Shown here: one piece after another, positions 6,451-13,743 of the stretch | Layout of the letters: every line of letters begins with the position of its first letter | How positions within the stretch are numbered: position 1 is the first letter of the stretch | NCBI GenBank assembly: GCA_005788075.1 | Contig: SXZC01000154.1 | Location: 1 to 17,758 of the forward strand | DNA: 17,758 nucleotides | Direction of reading: 5' to 3' | Source of the DNA: Actinomycetota bacterium | Lineage (GTDB): Bacteria > Actinomycetota > Thermoleophilia > Miltoncostaeales > Miltoncostaeaceae | Position numbers and translations under genes: made by a program | The notes under the pieces: model-generated | What the model was told of the DNA's origin: nothing | What the model saw: the letters and a program-made list of their open reading frames with translations, nothing else | The model's database searches: none

Positions 6451-7239
6451 TCAGGCCGCGCACCAGGGGTCGGTATCGACCGAAGTAAACGCGACCGTCA
6501 CGCCCGCCGCCGCGACGGCATCGGCCAGGCGGGGCGTCCATTCGCGCATGAGGTGCTGCTCCATGGCCCCGTGCGCCATGGTCACGAGCCCCATGCCCTC
6601 GGCGGCGTCGTGGTCGTGGTACTTGAGGTCGCCGGTCACGTAGGCGTCGGCCCCGGCCTGGCGGGCGGCCTCCACCAGCGACCCGCCCGAGCCCGTGCAG
6701 ATGGCCACGCACGACACCAGTCCGTCCGGGTCACCGGCCAGCCCGGCATTCGCGCCGCGGGTGCCCAGGGCGTCCATGGCGCGGCGGGCCAGGACCGCCA
6801 GGGGCGTGGGATCGATGAACCCCACCCGACCGATGCCGAGCAGGGGGTCGGCCGGCGAGGGCGCCAACGCCGACAGCTCGCGCATGCCCAGCGCGTGCGC
6901 CATGAGGTCGTTCAGCCCGCCGGCGGCGGAGTCGAGGTTGGTGTGCGCGGCCACCACGCCGATGCCCTCCTCGGCCGCGCGCAGCACCAGCGCGCCCGCC
7001 GTGCGCGCATCGGTGACCGCCGACATGGCCGGGAAGATCGGCGGGTGATGCACGAGCACGAGGTCGGCGCCCTCCGCGACCGCCTCGTCGAGCACCGCCG
7101 CGCGCAGGTCGAGCGCCACGATCACGCGGGTGACGGGCCGGTCGCGCCGGCCCACCATGAGCCCCACGTTGTCCCATTCCTCGGCAAGCCGCGCGGGGGC
7201 GAGGGCGTCGAGCACCGCGAGGAATTCCCCGGTGTTCAC
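6451..7239 (-). CDS. Nif3/YbgI-family dinuclear metal protein
   Basis: A 262-residue member of the Nif3-like family (Pfam NIF3), often annotated 'GTP cyclohydrolase 1 type 2 homologue'; the true substrate is not established. Family motifs are EEWDNVGL at 20-27, LVHHPPIF at 62-69 with the metal histidines 64 and 65, AHTNLD at 98-103, TGDLKYHD at 202-209, and HGAMEQ at 223-228 with H223 and E227. It is the short form without the PII-like insert found in ~370-residue members. Known members form hexameric toroids with two metals per subunit. The start is GTG 7239, overlapping the TGA of the upstream membrane-protein gene (GTGA), so the two are probably translationally coupled. Confidence 0.92.
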   Translation of the reverse strand: MNTGEFLAVLDALAPARLAEEWDNVGLMVGRRDRPVTRVIVALDLRAAVLDEAVAEGADLVLVHHPPIFPAMSAVTDARTAGALVLRAAEEGIGVVAAHTNLDSAAGGLNDLMAHALGMRELSALAPSPADPLLGIGRVGFIDPTPLAVLARRAMDALGTRGANAGLAGDPDGLVSCVAICTGSGGSLVEAARQAGADAYVTGDLKYHDHDAAEGMGLVTMAHGAMEQHLMREWTPRLADAVAAAGVTVAFTSVDTDPWCAA

Positions 7240-7520
7240 TGCCGCTTGTCCTGCTGGAAGAAACGCAGCATCACGAGGCAGTCAATCGCCGCCAGTGCGC
7301 CCAGCACGCCGAGCACGATGAGCGTTCCCGGCGTGAGGCTGCCCTGCTGGTCAAGGATGATGCCGATGACCAGGCCACCGATGAACCAGATGAGTGCCCG
7401 CCCGTAGCGGCCGATGTAGAGGTGGCCGAGCCCGGGGATGATCAGGCTCAGGATGATGGCGATGGATACCGACCGGCCGGCGAACCGACGGGGCGGGCGC
7501 CTTTCGGGATCCGGGCTCAC
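7236..7520 (-). CDS. Small TM2-like membrane protein
   Basis: A 94-residue protein. The start GTG 7520 overlaps the TGA of the MBL hydrolase gene (GTGA); the longer in-frame start at 7550 would lie inside that gene. A basic N-terminus (SPDPERRPPRRFAGRS) is followed by hydrophobic segments at about 18-33, 40-55 and 65-84, then a basic tail (FFQQDKRQ). The segment IPGLGHLYIGRYGRALIWF recalls TM2/DUF5683-type proteins with their PGxGxxYxG turn. No enzymatic residues are seen. It is coupled on both sides, to the MBL hydrolase upstream and the Nif3-like protein downstream. Its role is unknown. Confidence 0.75.
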   Translation of the reverse strand: MSPDPERRPPRRFAGRSVSIAIILSLIIPGLGHLYIGRYGRALIWFIGGLVIGIILDQQGSLTPGTLIVLGVLGALAAIDCLVMLRFFQQDKRQ

Positions 7521-8275
7521 GCGGCGTACACGTGCCGCTCGCGTGCCCACTCCACCGGGCCCCCGAAGGCCTCGCGGGCGATCTCCACCGATCCCTCGCG
7601 GTCGGTGCCGGACTCCCCGTGCACGAGCAGCAGGCGCTTGGCGCCTGCGGCCCGGGCGATCTCCCCCGCCTCGCGGGCGTTCAGGTGCATGGCGTCCGCC
7701 GGCACGTCCTGGGTGCCGAAGGTCGACTCCACCACGAGGATGTCCGTGCCCTCGGCAAGGGCCGGCAGGTCGTCGTTCACCCGGCAGTCAGCGCCGTAGG
7801 TGATCGACTTGCCGCCATGCTCCACGCGAAGCGCGTGGGTGGGTGGCAGGTGCGGCACCTCGGCATGGTTGATCACCAGCTCGCCGATCTCGAGCGTGCC
7901 CGATCCCGCCGGCAGGTCGAATGCCGTGATGCCCGCCCAGGTCTCGCCGCCGGCGATTCCCTCGAGGCGGTCCATCAGGCCCGGGGGCGCGTGCACGTGC
8001 AGCGGGTGGCCGATGCCGGGCCCGTGCGCCATGTACACCCGCGCCGCAAGCAGGTCGGACAGGTGGTCGGGGTGCAGGTGGGTGATGACCACCGCGTCGA
8101 GTTCGACGGGGTCGACGAGGGCCAGCAGGCGGTTGAACGTGCCCGAGCCCATGTCGAGCATCACCGAGGTTCCACCGGCGCGCACCAGGTATCCCGCCTG
8201 TGCCTGATCCGGCAGGCCGAAAGCCGCGCCGGTGCCGAGGGGAATGAGCTCGAGGGTCGCTGGCACGCGCGGCAT
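7517..8275 (-). CDS. MBL-fold hydrolase, RNase Z-like
   Basis: A 252-residue metallo-beta-lactamase-fold enzyme, cytoplasmic, no signal peptide. Metal ligands can be placed as in the RNase Z/arylsulfatase branch: THLHPDH at 65-71 (H66, H68, D70, H71), H142, D163 and H219. The N-terminal strand LELIPLGTGAAFG at 8-20 is typical. D163 sits in YGADCR rather than the usual SGDT. The length is shorter than true RNase Z and I see no flexible arm, so a tRNA role is unproven. ATG 8275 is chosen over GTG 8296; the latter would put the start inside the divergent lipoprotein gene. Only 14 bp separate the two divergent starts. It is the first gene of the MBL-TM2-Nif3 unit with GTGA overlaps. Confidence 0.87.
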   Translation of the reverse strand: MPRVPATLELIPLGTGAAFGLPDQAQAGYLVRAGGTSVMLDMGSGTFNRLLALVDPVELDAVVITHLHPDHLSDLLAARVYMAHGPGIGHPLHVHAPPGLMDRLEGIAGGETWAGITAFDLPAGSGTLEIGELVINHAEVPHLPPTHALRVEHGGKSITYGADCRVNDDLPALAEGTDILVVESTFGTQDVPADAMHLNAREAGEIARAAGAKRLLLVHGESGTDREGSVEIAREAFGGPVEWARERHVYAA

Positions 8276-8283
8276 GGTATACC
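8276..8283. promoter_or_regulatory. Palindrome GGTATACC between divergent starts
   Basis: This perfect 8-bp palindrome occupies over half of the 14-bp gap between ATG 8275 (minus) and ATG 8290 (plus). On the plus strand its TATACC ends 6 nt before ATG 8290, which fits a leaderless -10 element. Its self-symmetry could also make it an operator core. Confidence 0.45.
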
Positions 8284-8289
8284 GACGGC

Positions 8290-9132
8290 ATGGCACGTCC
8301 CCTCATGGCCCTGACCGCCCTCGTCGCCGGCGCTGCGTTGCTCGCGGGCTGCGGAGGCGGCGGCACCGACATGACCCAGGGGATGAGCGCCGAGCAGTTG
8401 CTCACCGAGAGCGCGAAGCGCACCGAGGCCCTCACCTCGTACCGCTTCGGGGTGGACCTGAAGGCGGATGTCGACATCGACGCCGACGGCGCGGTCGGCA
8501 CCCTGCTCGCCAACCCGCTGGACATCAACGGCGAGGGCGGCGCGAAGGACCCGGGTGACTTCACCCTCGACCTCACGGCCAACCTCGGGCCGGGGCCGAT
8601 CCAGGCCAACGTCACCAAGGTCGGCGACTCCCTGTACCTCACCGTGCTGGGGCAGGCCATCAAGCTTGACATCGACGTCAACACCGTGGAGTCGCTCGAC
8701 GCCACCCAGCTCGCTCCGGCCATCGCGGGCTGGATCACCAACCCGACGATCGTGGGCACCGAGGATGTCAATGGCGTGCAGGTGGTGCACATCCGGGGCG
8801 ACGTCGACGAGACGGCGCTCGCCGAGGACATCGGCGGGCTCGCGAGCGGGCTCGGCGCGGAGGGCGCGGTGAAGCCCGGCGCAGCCGGCGAGGAGGGCGA
8901 CCTCGAGACCGGCGTGGTGGACGTATGGGTGGGCCAGGAGGACCTGCTCATCCACAAGGCCGCCGCCGACGTCGTCTCGAAGGACCCCCTGGAGGCCGCC
9001 GAGGCCGTGAAGTCCATCGACCTGCAGATCAGCGCGAGCATCTCCGACTTCAACGCGCCCGTCGAGATCACGGCGCCGAGCGGCGCCCGTGAGGTGGACC
9101 TCGACTCCATCGCAGGGCTGCTCGGCGGCTGA
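8290..9132 (+). CDS. LppX/LprG-like lipoprotein
   Basis: A 280-residue lipoprotein with signal MARPLMALTALVAGAALLAG and lipobox LLAGC (C21), then a GGGG spacer. The mature sequence begins MSAEQLLTESAKRTEALTSYRFGVDLKA. That is the opening helix and first strand typical of LppX_LprAFG proteins, which carry lipids or lipoglycans under a half-barrel in mycobacteria. Alternating beta strands follow (FTLDLTANL, IQANVTKVGDSLYLTVLG, VVHIRGDVD), ending in a strand with DFNAPVEITAPSGA. Four regions inside are acidic and glycine-rich. The likely place is the outer membrane face. The ligand is unknown. It is followed after 3 nt by the flavin monooxygenase gene. Confidence 0.82.
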   Translation: MARPLMALTALVAGAALLAGCGGGGTDMTQGMSAEQLLTESAKRTEALTSYRFGVDLKADVDIDADGAVGTLLANPLDINGEGGAKDPGDFTLDLTANLGPGPIQANVTKVGDSLYLTVLGQAIKLDIDVNTVESLDATQLAPAIAGWITNPTIVGTEDVNGVQVVHIRGDVDETALAEDIGGLASGLGAEGAVKPGAAGEEGDLETGVVDVWVGQEDLLIHKAAADVVSKDPLEAAEAVKSIDLQISASISDFNAPVEITAPSGAREVDLDSIAGLLGG

Positions 9133-9135
9133 CCG

Positions 9136-10290
9136 ATGCGCTTCGGTGCCTTCCTCGCGCCGTTCCATGACCCGCGCGAGAACCCCACGCTCGCACTGGA
9201 GCGCGACCTCGACCTGATCGTGCTCATGGACCGCCTGGGCTTCGACGAGGTCTGGGTGGGCGAGCACCACACCACGGGGTGGGAGTACATCGCGGCGCCG
9301 GAGATCTTCCTCGCGGTGGCCGCCGAGCGCACGCGACACATACGCCTGGGCACGGGCGCCGTGAGCCTCACCTACCACCACCCGCTCATGGTGGCCGACC
9401 GCATCGTGCTGCTCGACCACCTCACGCGCGGGCGCGTGAACCTGGGCGTGGGCCCGGGTGGGCACCTCTCGGACGCCGCCATGCTCGGCATCCCCGCCGC
9501 CGAGATACGCGACCGCATGGAGCAGTCACTCGAGGTGATCCTTCACCTGCTCACCAGCACCGAGCCCATCACGGCATCCGGCCCGGGATGGGACCTCCAC
9601 GACGCCGTGCTGCAGCTGCGTCCCTACCAGCGCCCGCACCCCCCGCTGGGCATCCCCAGCCTGGAGTCGCCATTCGGCATGGCGCTGGCGGGGCGCGTGG
9701 GCGCGGCGCCGCTGTCGCTCTTCTTCGGGGCGAGCGACCTGGCCGCGCAGTGGGCCATCACCGAGGAGGCAGCCGATCGCGCCGGGCGCACGGCCGCGCG
9801 CGACGACTGGCGCATCGTGGTGCCGGTGCACCTGGCCGAGACCCGCGAGCAGGCGATCGAAGAGGTCCGCTCCGGGGGCGGCGAGTGGATGTTCGAGTAC
9901 GTGCAGGCGCTCACCGGACGCCCGGCGCCCGTGCCGGGTCCCAAGGATCTCGCGGTGGACCAGATGATCGAGGCGGGGTCATGGGTGATCGGCACGCCCG
10001 ACGACCTGCTGGCCTTCATCCGCGGCCTCGAGGAGCGCACCGGGGGCTTCGGCACCTTCCTCTGCTGGGGGCATGAGTGGGCCGGGCCCGAGGCCACGCG
10101 GCGGTCATATGAACTGCTCGCGCGCTTCGTGATGCCCGAGATGCAGGGTTCGCTCGAGGGCCTCAGGGCCTCCGGCGATGTCGCGCGGGCGAAGGCCACG
10201 CACCTGCACGAGCAGCGCGTGGCCGGCGTGGAGGCCGCGCGCGAGAAGGCCGCCCGCAGCGCGTCGGACAGCGGGGCCGCCGCCACCTGA
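9136..10290 (+). CDS. LLM-class flavin-dependent oxidoreductase (luciferase-like)
   Basis: A 384-residue TIM-barrel flavoprotein of the bacterial luciferase-like family, which uses reduced FMN (or F420 in related actinobacterial enzymes) and often oxygen. Seen in order: strand MRFGAFLAPFHDPRENP, VLMDRLGFDEVWVGEHHTTG at about 29-48, LGTGAVSLTYHHPLMVADRI at about 76-96, then LTRGRVNLGVGPGGH at about 101-115. These are the phosphate- and flavin-binding blocks of the LuxA-type subgroup. It is close to the size of this subgroup but has a ~35-residue charged tail after MPEMQGSLEGL, rich in Ala, Arg and Lys. ATG 9136 lies 3 nt after the lipoprotein stop, so the two are cotranscribed. Substrate unknown. 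Confidence 0.9.
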   Translation: MRFGAFLAPFHDPRENPTLALERDLDLIVLMDRLGFDEVWVGEHHTTGWEYIAAPEIFLAVAAERTRHIRLGTGAVSLTYHHPLMVADRIVLLDHLTRGRVNLGVGPGGHLSDAAMLGIPAAEIRDRMEQSLEVILHLLTSTEPITASGPGWDLHDAVLQLRPYQRPHPPLGIPSLESPFGMALAGRVGAAPLSLFFGASDLAAQWAITEEAADRAGRTAARDDWRIVVPVHLAETREQAIEEVRSGGGEWMFEYVQALTGRPAPVPGPKDLAVDQMIEAGSWVIGTPDDLLAFIRGLEERTGGFGTFLCWGHEWAGPEATRRSYELLARFVMPEMQGSLEGLRASGDVARAKATHLHEQRVAGVEAAREKAARSASDSGAAAT

Positions 10291-10343
10291 CCCGCCCCGC
10301 CGGGAGGGCTGCCGATCCCCCCGGGCGGCCGCGATGCCGGTGA

Positions 10344-10349
10344 TACGTT
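10344..10349 (+). promoter_or_regulatory. -10-like TACGTT of the M48-like membrane protein gene
   Basis: TACGTT ends 6 nt before GTG 10356. A GGAG at 10351-10354 is too close (1 nt) to act as a ribosome binding site, so leaderless initiation is likely. Confidence 0.5.
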
Positions 10350-10355
10350 CGGAGC

Positions 10356-11450
10356 GTGACCTACGCACGCGCACGGCTTCTGGTGGGAATCACGGGAGTG
10401 GGCATCTGGGTGGTGGCCGCCGTGGCCTTCCTCGCGGCAGGCGGACCCGCCGCCCTGCCCGGCCCGGACGCCACATTCAGCGACCAGGCGGCGGCCCTCG
10501 CGGCGGTGCTCGGGGTGTACGTGCTGGTGAGCCTGCCGTTCGACGCGCTGGGGGGATACATCCTGCCCCGCCGCTTCGGGCGCGCGTGCCCGGACCGCGA
10601 CGCCTACGTGCTGGGCTGGGCCCGCGGGGTGCTGGTGCAGGCAATCGCCATGGCCCTGTTCGTGCTGGCCGTCATCGCGGCGGGGCGCGCGGGAGGCGCG
10701 GGGGCGGCGATCGCCGTGGTGGCGGGCATCGCGCTGCTCATCGGCGTCGCCAGGGTGCCGATCGCCCGCATGGTCGCCGATCTCGGCCCGTCGCGCAGGG
10801 ATACGGGTGATGCCGGCGTGGTGCTGGTGGATACCGCCGACCCCGGCTTCACCGGTGGCGTCGCCGGCCTCGGCGGACGGGTGATCATGCCGTCGGCGTG
10901 GACGCAGGCGCTCGGCCCGGATCTCGAGGTGGAGGCCGCGCGCCGCCGCGCCGTGGCGGGTGCCCCCTACTGGATCGGACTTCTGCTGGCAGCCGCCTGG
11001 ACCGTCGGTGGCGTGGCCATCGCCATCGCCCTCCCCGGCGGGGGCGTGCAGTCCATGGGACAGGTTGCCGCCGTCGGTGCCTGGTTCACGTTGTGGTCGT
11101 TCCTCGGGCTGCTGGTGCTGCCGTCGGTGAGCCGCCCGGGCGTGATGGCGGCCGACGCCGCAGCCGCCGAGCAGTACCCCGGCGACCGCGTGGCGAGGGT
11201 GATCCGCACCCTCGATGGCCTGCAGGACGACGAGCCGGAGCGACCCGACGTGGTGGAGACGATCTTCCACCCCATCCCCTCGGCCGACCGCCGCATCGCG
11301 CGACTCGATTCCCCGCGTCCCGGGGTGCGCCCGTGGCACGTGGCGCGCATGGCGCTGCCGATGTCGTGGTGCATGCTCGGCCTGCTGGGTCGCGCCGTGC
11401 ACTGCAACGCAGGCCGTCCGGAACTCTGGGTGCTGCTTCCCGCCGACTGA
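10356..11450 (+). CDS. M48-like membrane protein lacking the HExxH site
   Basis: A 364-residue integral membrane protein. Hydrophobic helices lie at about 8-29, 45-63, 87-108, 112-126, 208-229 and 237-256. The middle block is built like Ste24/HtpX-type M48 peptidases: GVVLVDTADPGFTGGVAGLG (153-172), then GRVIMPSAWTQALGP, then an EVEAA segment. The family continues there with HExxH; this protein reads RRRAVAG. Later HPIPSADRRIARL matches the M48 'HPS..xRI..L' block, and the LVSLPFDALGGYILPRRFG loop is also Ste24-like. With the zinc ligands gone it should be proteolytically inactive, perhaps a substrate-binding or regulatory pseudo-enzyme. The family call is by pattern only and could be wrong. 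GTG start with TACGTT 6 nt upstream. It is convergent with the RpiB-like gene. Confidence 0.6.
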   Translation: MTYARARLLVGITGVGIWVVAAVAFLAAGGPAALPGPDATFSDQAAALAAVLGVYVLVSLPFDALGGYILPRRFGRACPDRDAYVLGWARGVLVQAIAMALFVLAVIAAGRAGGAGAAIAVVAGIALLIGVARVPIARMVADLGPSRRDTGDAGVVLVDTADPGFTGGVAGLGGRVIMPSAWTQALGPDLEVEAARRRAVAGAPYWIGLLLAAAWTVGGVAIAIALPGGGVQSMGQVAAVGAWFTLWSFLGLLVLPSVSRPGVMAADAAAAEQYPGDRVARVIRTLDGLQDDEPERPDVVETIFHPIPSADRRIARLDSPRPGVRPWHVARMALPMSWCMLGLLGRAVHCNAGRPELWVLLPAD

Positions 11451-11471
11451 GCGCCGGGAGGCGGCGGCGCT
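11450..11471. terminator. Small hairpin between convergent stop codons
   Basis: AGCGCCG (11450-11456) pairs with CGGCGCT (11465-11471) around an 8-nt loop. It spans the 19-bp gap between the M48-like TGA and the TAG of the RpiB-like gene, so it could stop transcription from both sides. No U tract is present. Confidence 0.4.
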
Positions 11472-11907
11472 AGTCGAGCGCGTCGACCGCCCGGACGTTG
11501 CGGATGTCGAAGTCGTCCTCGCCCCACGGGGCGTCGAGGAATGCCTGAGTGGTCTCGATGGCGATGGCCGGCGAGGTGGCGCGCATGCTCATCACCAGCA
11601 CGTTGGCGTGGTTGTACTTGCGGGCGAGGCGGGCGGTCTCGGCGTCGCCGCACAGGGCGGCGCGGGCGCCGGTCACCTTGTTGGCCGCGATGCACGCTCC
11701 GGTGCCGCTCCAGCAGAAGAGCACGGCGGTGTCGGCGTCGCCTTCGGTCACCGCCCGGGCGGTAGCCGCGCTGGCCTCGGCCCACTCGGTGTCGTCGCCC
11801 TCCACCAGCGGGCCCACGAGGTCGACGTCGTGGCCCTGCTCGCGAAGCCACGCGATGACCGCGTCGGTGACGGGCTGGCGCATGTCCGATCCCACGGCGA
11901 TCCGCAT
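11470..11907 (-). CDS. RpiB/LacAB-family sugar-phosphate isomerase
   Basis: A 145-residue protein of the RpiB family, in which members interconvert ribose-5-phosphate and ribulose-5-phosphate or act on other sugar phosphates. It begins MRIAVGSD and holds FCWSGTGACIAANKV at about 66-80, with the catalytic cysteine, followed by GARAALCGDAETARLAR and NHANVLVMSMR. Compared with E. coli RpiB as I recall it, the active-site aspartate (SD) and cysteine are kept, but the histidine after the aspartate is M and the histidine of the RxHND block is Y. The CWSGTG form is characteristic of a recognised actinobacterial subgroup rather than true RpiB, so the substrate is uncertain. ATG 11907 is chosen over an in-frame start at 11991 because it gives the standard N-terminus and has TACATT 6 nt upstream. 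Confidence 0.82.
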   Translation of the reverse strand: MRIAVGSDMRQPVTDAVIAWLREQGHDVDLVGPLVEGDDTEWAEASAATARAVTEGDADTAVLFCWSGTGACIAANKVTGARAALCGDAETARLARKYNHANVLVMSMRATSPAIAIETTQAFLDAPWGEDDFDIRNVRAVDALD

Positions 11908-11913
11908 GGGGGC

Positions 11914-11919
11914 AATGTA
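11914..11919 (-). promoter_or_regulatory. -10-like TACATT of the RpiB-like gene
   Basis: TACATT on the minus strand ends 6 nt before ATG 11907 with only GCCCCC between, so no ribosome binding site. Confidence 0.55.
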
Positions 11920-11934
11920 GCCAGCCCGGGGCGC

Positions 11935-11940
11935 TACGTT
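11935..11940 (+). promoter_or_regulatory. -10-like TACGTT of the MBL/Mrp operon
   Basis: TACGTT ends 7 nt before ATG 11948. With the RpiB-like element it forms a second divergent pair of leaderless promoters, 15 bp apart. Confidence 0.55.
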
Positions 11941-11947
11941 CCCGCGC

Positions 11948-12583
11948 ATGATCGTTCGCGGAGGCACCTTCGGACCCGTGGCCACCAACACCTACGTGGT
12001 GGCCGACCGCGAGGGCGGCAGCGCCCTCATCGTCGATCCCGCGGCGGGGAGCAGCCGCTGGGTGGCCGAGACCCTGGCCGCGCTCGGCGTGCAGCCGGTG
12101 GCGGTGCTCGACACCCATGGACACTGGGACCACGTGGTGGAGAACCACGTGTGGGACGAGCAGGGCATCCCCGTGTGGATCGGACGCGGCGATGAGGGTT
12201 GGCTGGCCGCCCCGGCGCCCTTCAATCCGGCGCTGTTCGGCAACCCGCCGCCCACCCCGGGAGTGACGCCCGCGGCGATCCTCGAGGATGGCGACACCAT
12301 CACGTGCGGCGACCTCACCCTGCAGATCATGGCCACCCCCGGGCACTCCCCCGGGTGCCAGGTGGCCTACGACGCCGCCTCGGGGCAGGCCATGGTGGGC
12401 GACCTCATCTTCGCCATGGGCATCGGGCGCACCGACTTCCCCGGCAGCAATCACGACGACATGGTGCGCTCGCTCGCGCGCATCTTCGAGGAGCTCCCCG
12501 GCGACACCGTCATCTACCCCGGCCACGACCGCTGGGGCGTCACGCTCGCCCAGGCCGAGCCCTACGCGAGGATGTTCATGTGA
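11948..12583 (+). CDS. MBL-fold hydrolase, glyoxalase II type
   Basis: A 211-residue metallo-beta-lactamase-fold hydrolase of the glyoxalase II/ETHE1 branch, likely hydrolysing a thioester or a related bond in the cytoplasm. Metal residues are THGHWDH at 56-62 (H57, H59, D61, H62), H133 in TPGHSPG, D152 in GDLIFAMGIGRTDFPG and H193 in YPGHD. The FxxGxGRxDFPG block is typical of the bacterial GloB-like group. The C-terminal glutathione-binding domain of classical glyoxalase II is absent, as in organisms that use other thiols. ATG 11948 follows TACGTT by 7 nt. The stop overlaps the GTG of mrp (GTGA), which suggests translational coupling, and possibly a role in sulfur or thiol metabolism feeding Fe-S assembly; that link is inference. 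Confidence 0.9.
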   Translation: MIVRGGTFGPVATNTYVVADREGGSALIVDPAAGSSRWVAETLAALGVQPVAVLDTHGHWDHVVENHVWDEQGIPVWIGRGDEGWLAAPAPFNPALFGNPPPTPGVTPAAILEDGDTITCGDLTLQIMATPGHSPGCQVAYDAASGQAMVGDLIFAMGIGRTDFPGSNHDDMVRSLARIFEELPGDTVIYPGHDRWGVTLAQAEPYARMFM

Positions 12584-13683
12584 GCGGGGTCACGCGCGAA
12601 CAGGTGATCGCGGCGCTCGACCAGGTGCTCGACCCCGAGCTGCACCGCAGCATCGTGGCGCTCGGCATGGTGGGATCGGTGGAGGTGGATGGTGCGCGGG
12701 TGGCCATCACGATCAAGCTCACGGTGGCCGGCTGCCCGCTCAAGGCCGAGATCCAACGGCGCGTGAGCGAGGCCGTGGCCGTGCTGCCGGGGGTGGAGGG
12801 CGTGCAGGTGGGCCTCGACACCATGACCGACGAGGAGCGCGCCGGGGTGCGCGAGTCGATCATCGGCGGCCCGCGCAAGGACAGCCCCTTCACGGCCGAC
12901 TCGCGCACGAAGGTGATCCTGGTCGCGAGCGGCAAGGGCGGCGTGGGCAAGTCGAGCATCACGTGCAACCTCGCCGTGGCAATGGCCGCGGCCGGGCACA
13001 GCGTGGGCCTGCTCGATGCCGACGTCTACGGATATTCGATTCCCCGCATGATGGGCGCCACGCAGCAGCCGGTGATGCTCGACGACCTCATCATCCCGGT
13101 CGAGAGCCACGGCGTGCGACTCATGAGCATCGGCTTCATGACGGCCGACGACAACCCGGTGATCTGGCGCGGCCCGATGCTGCACAAGGCGCTCACGTCG
13201 TTCGTGACCGAGGTGTTCTGGGACGAGCCCGACGTGCTGCTGGTCGACCTGCCCCCGGGCACCGGGGACGTGTCGCTGTCGCTCGCGCAGCTGCTGCCCG
13301 CCGCGCAGGTGCTGGTGGTCACCACCCCGCAGCTCACCGCCCAGCGCGTGGCGCGCCGCGCCGCCGCGATGGCCGACCGCGTGGAGCTGCCGGTGATCGG
13401 GGTGGTGGAGAACATGTCGTGGTTCGTGGCGCCCGACACCGGCGCGAGGTACGAGGTGTTCGCGGGCGGGGGCGGCGCAGCCCTGGCCGCCGACCTCGGC
13501 GTGCCGCTGATCGGGCAGGTTCCGCTGGAGTCCGACGTCGCCCGGGCGGGCGATGACGGCCTGCCCGTGGTGGCCGCGCGTCCCGACAGCCCGGCAGGGC
13601 AGGCGCTCGCCGAGATCGCCCGGGTGGTGGCCGATACCGCGGGCGTGCCGCATGCCCCGGGCGTCCCCCTCACCGCCGGGTAA
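12580..13683 (+). CDS. mrp: Mrp/NBP35-family Fe-S carrier ATPase
   Basis: A 367-residue P-loop ATPase of the Mrp/ApbC/NBP35 group, which carries Fe-S clusters to apoproteins in the cytosol. Residues 5-80 are a MIP18/DUF59 domain with AGCPLKAEI at 51-58. The Walker A is GKGGVGKS at 118-125 with the deviant-type leading lysine. DADVYGYSIPRMMG at 146-159 is the switch/A' region, and VDLPPGTGDVSLSLAQ at 222-237 the Walker B. The bridging CxxC that normally follows ENMS is missing: the protein reads ENMSWFVAPDTGARYEVF at 277-294. This is seen in actinobacterial Mrp proteins, so it is lineage-typical, but it leaves open how the cluster is held. GTG 12580 is chosen for its overlap with the MBL hydrolase stop. 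The ferredoxin gene follows. Confidence 0.95.
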   Translation: MSGVTREQVIAALDQVLDPELHRSIVALGMVGSVEVDGARVAITIKLTVAGCPLKAEIQRRVSEAVAVLPGVEGVQVGLDTMTDEERAGVRESIIGGPRKDSPFTADSRTKVILVASGKGGVGKSSITCNLAVAMAAAGHSVGLLDADVYGYSIPRMMGATQQPVMLDDLIIPVESHGVRLMSIGFMTADDNPVIWRGPMLHKALTSFVTEVFWDEPDVLLVDLPPGTGDVSLSLAQLLPAAQVLVVTTPQLTAQRVARRAAAMADRVELPVIGVVENMSWFVAPDTGARYEVFAGGGGAALAADLGVPLIGQVPLESDVARAGDDGLPVVAARPDSPAGQALAEIARVVADTAGVPHAPGVPLTAG

Positions 13684-13686
13684 ACT
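13681..13686 (+). promoter_or_regulatory. -10-like TAAACT upstream of the ferredoxin gene
   Basis: TAAACT begins with the stop codon of mrp. It would give a leader of about 50 nt carrying the GAGGAG site, so the ferredoxin can be expressed apart from mrp. No clear -35. Confidence 0.4.
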
Positions 13687-13731
13687 TCCCCTCGTTCGGT
13701 GGGCGCACCCGCGCCCGCGAAGCGATCGCCT

Positions 13732-13737
13732 GAGGAG
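13732..13737 (+). promoter_or_regulatory. Ribosome binding site deciding the TTG start of the ferredoxin
   Basis: GAGGAG lies 6 nt before TTG 13744. This is why the TTG is preferred over the in-frame ATG 13699. Confidence 0.75.
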
Positions 13738-13743
13738 ACTCCG

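Noticed and set aside
7788..9465. Long minus-strand frames opposite the LppX-like lipoprotein and the monooxygenase
   Set aside because: The composition is low-complexity Ser/Arg/His-rich, and the plus-strand genes have signal peptide, lipobox and flavin motifs.
13699..13743. ATG 13699 as ferredoxin start
   Set aside because: It has no ribosome site and adds an atypical N-terminus; TTG 13744 has GAGGAG and gives the family N-terminus.
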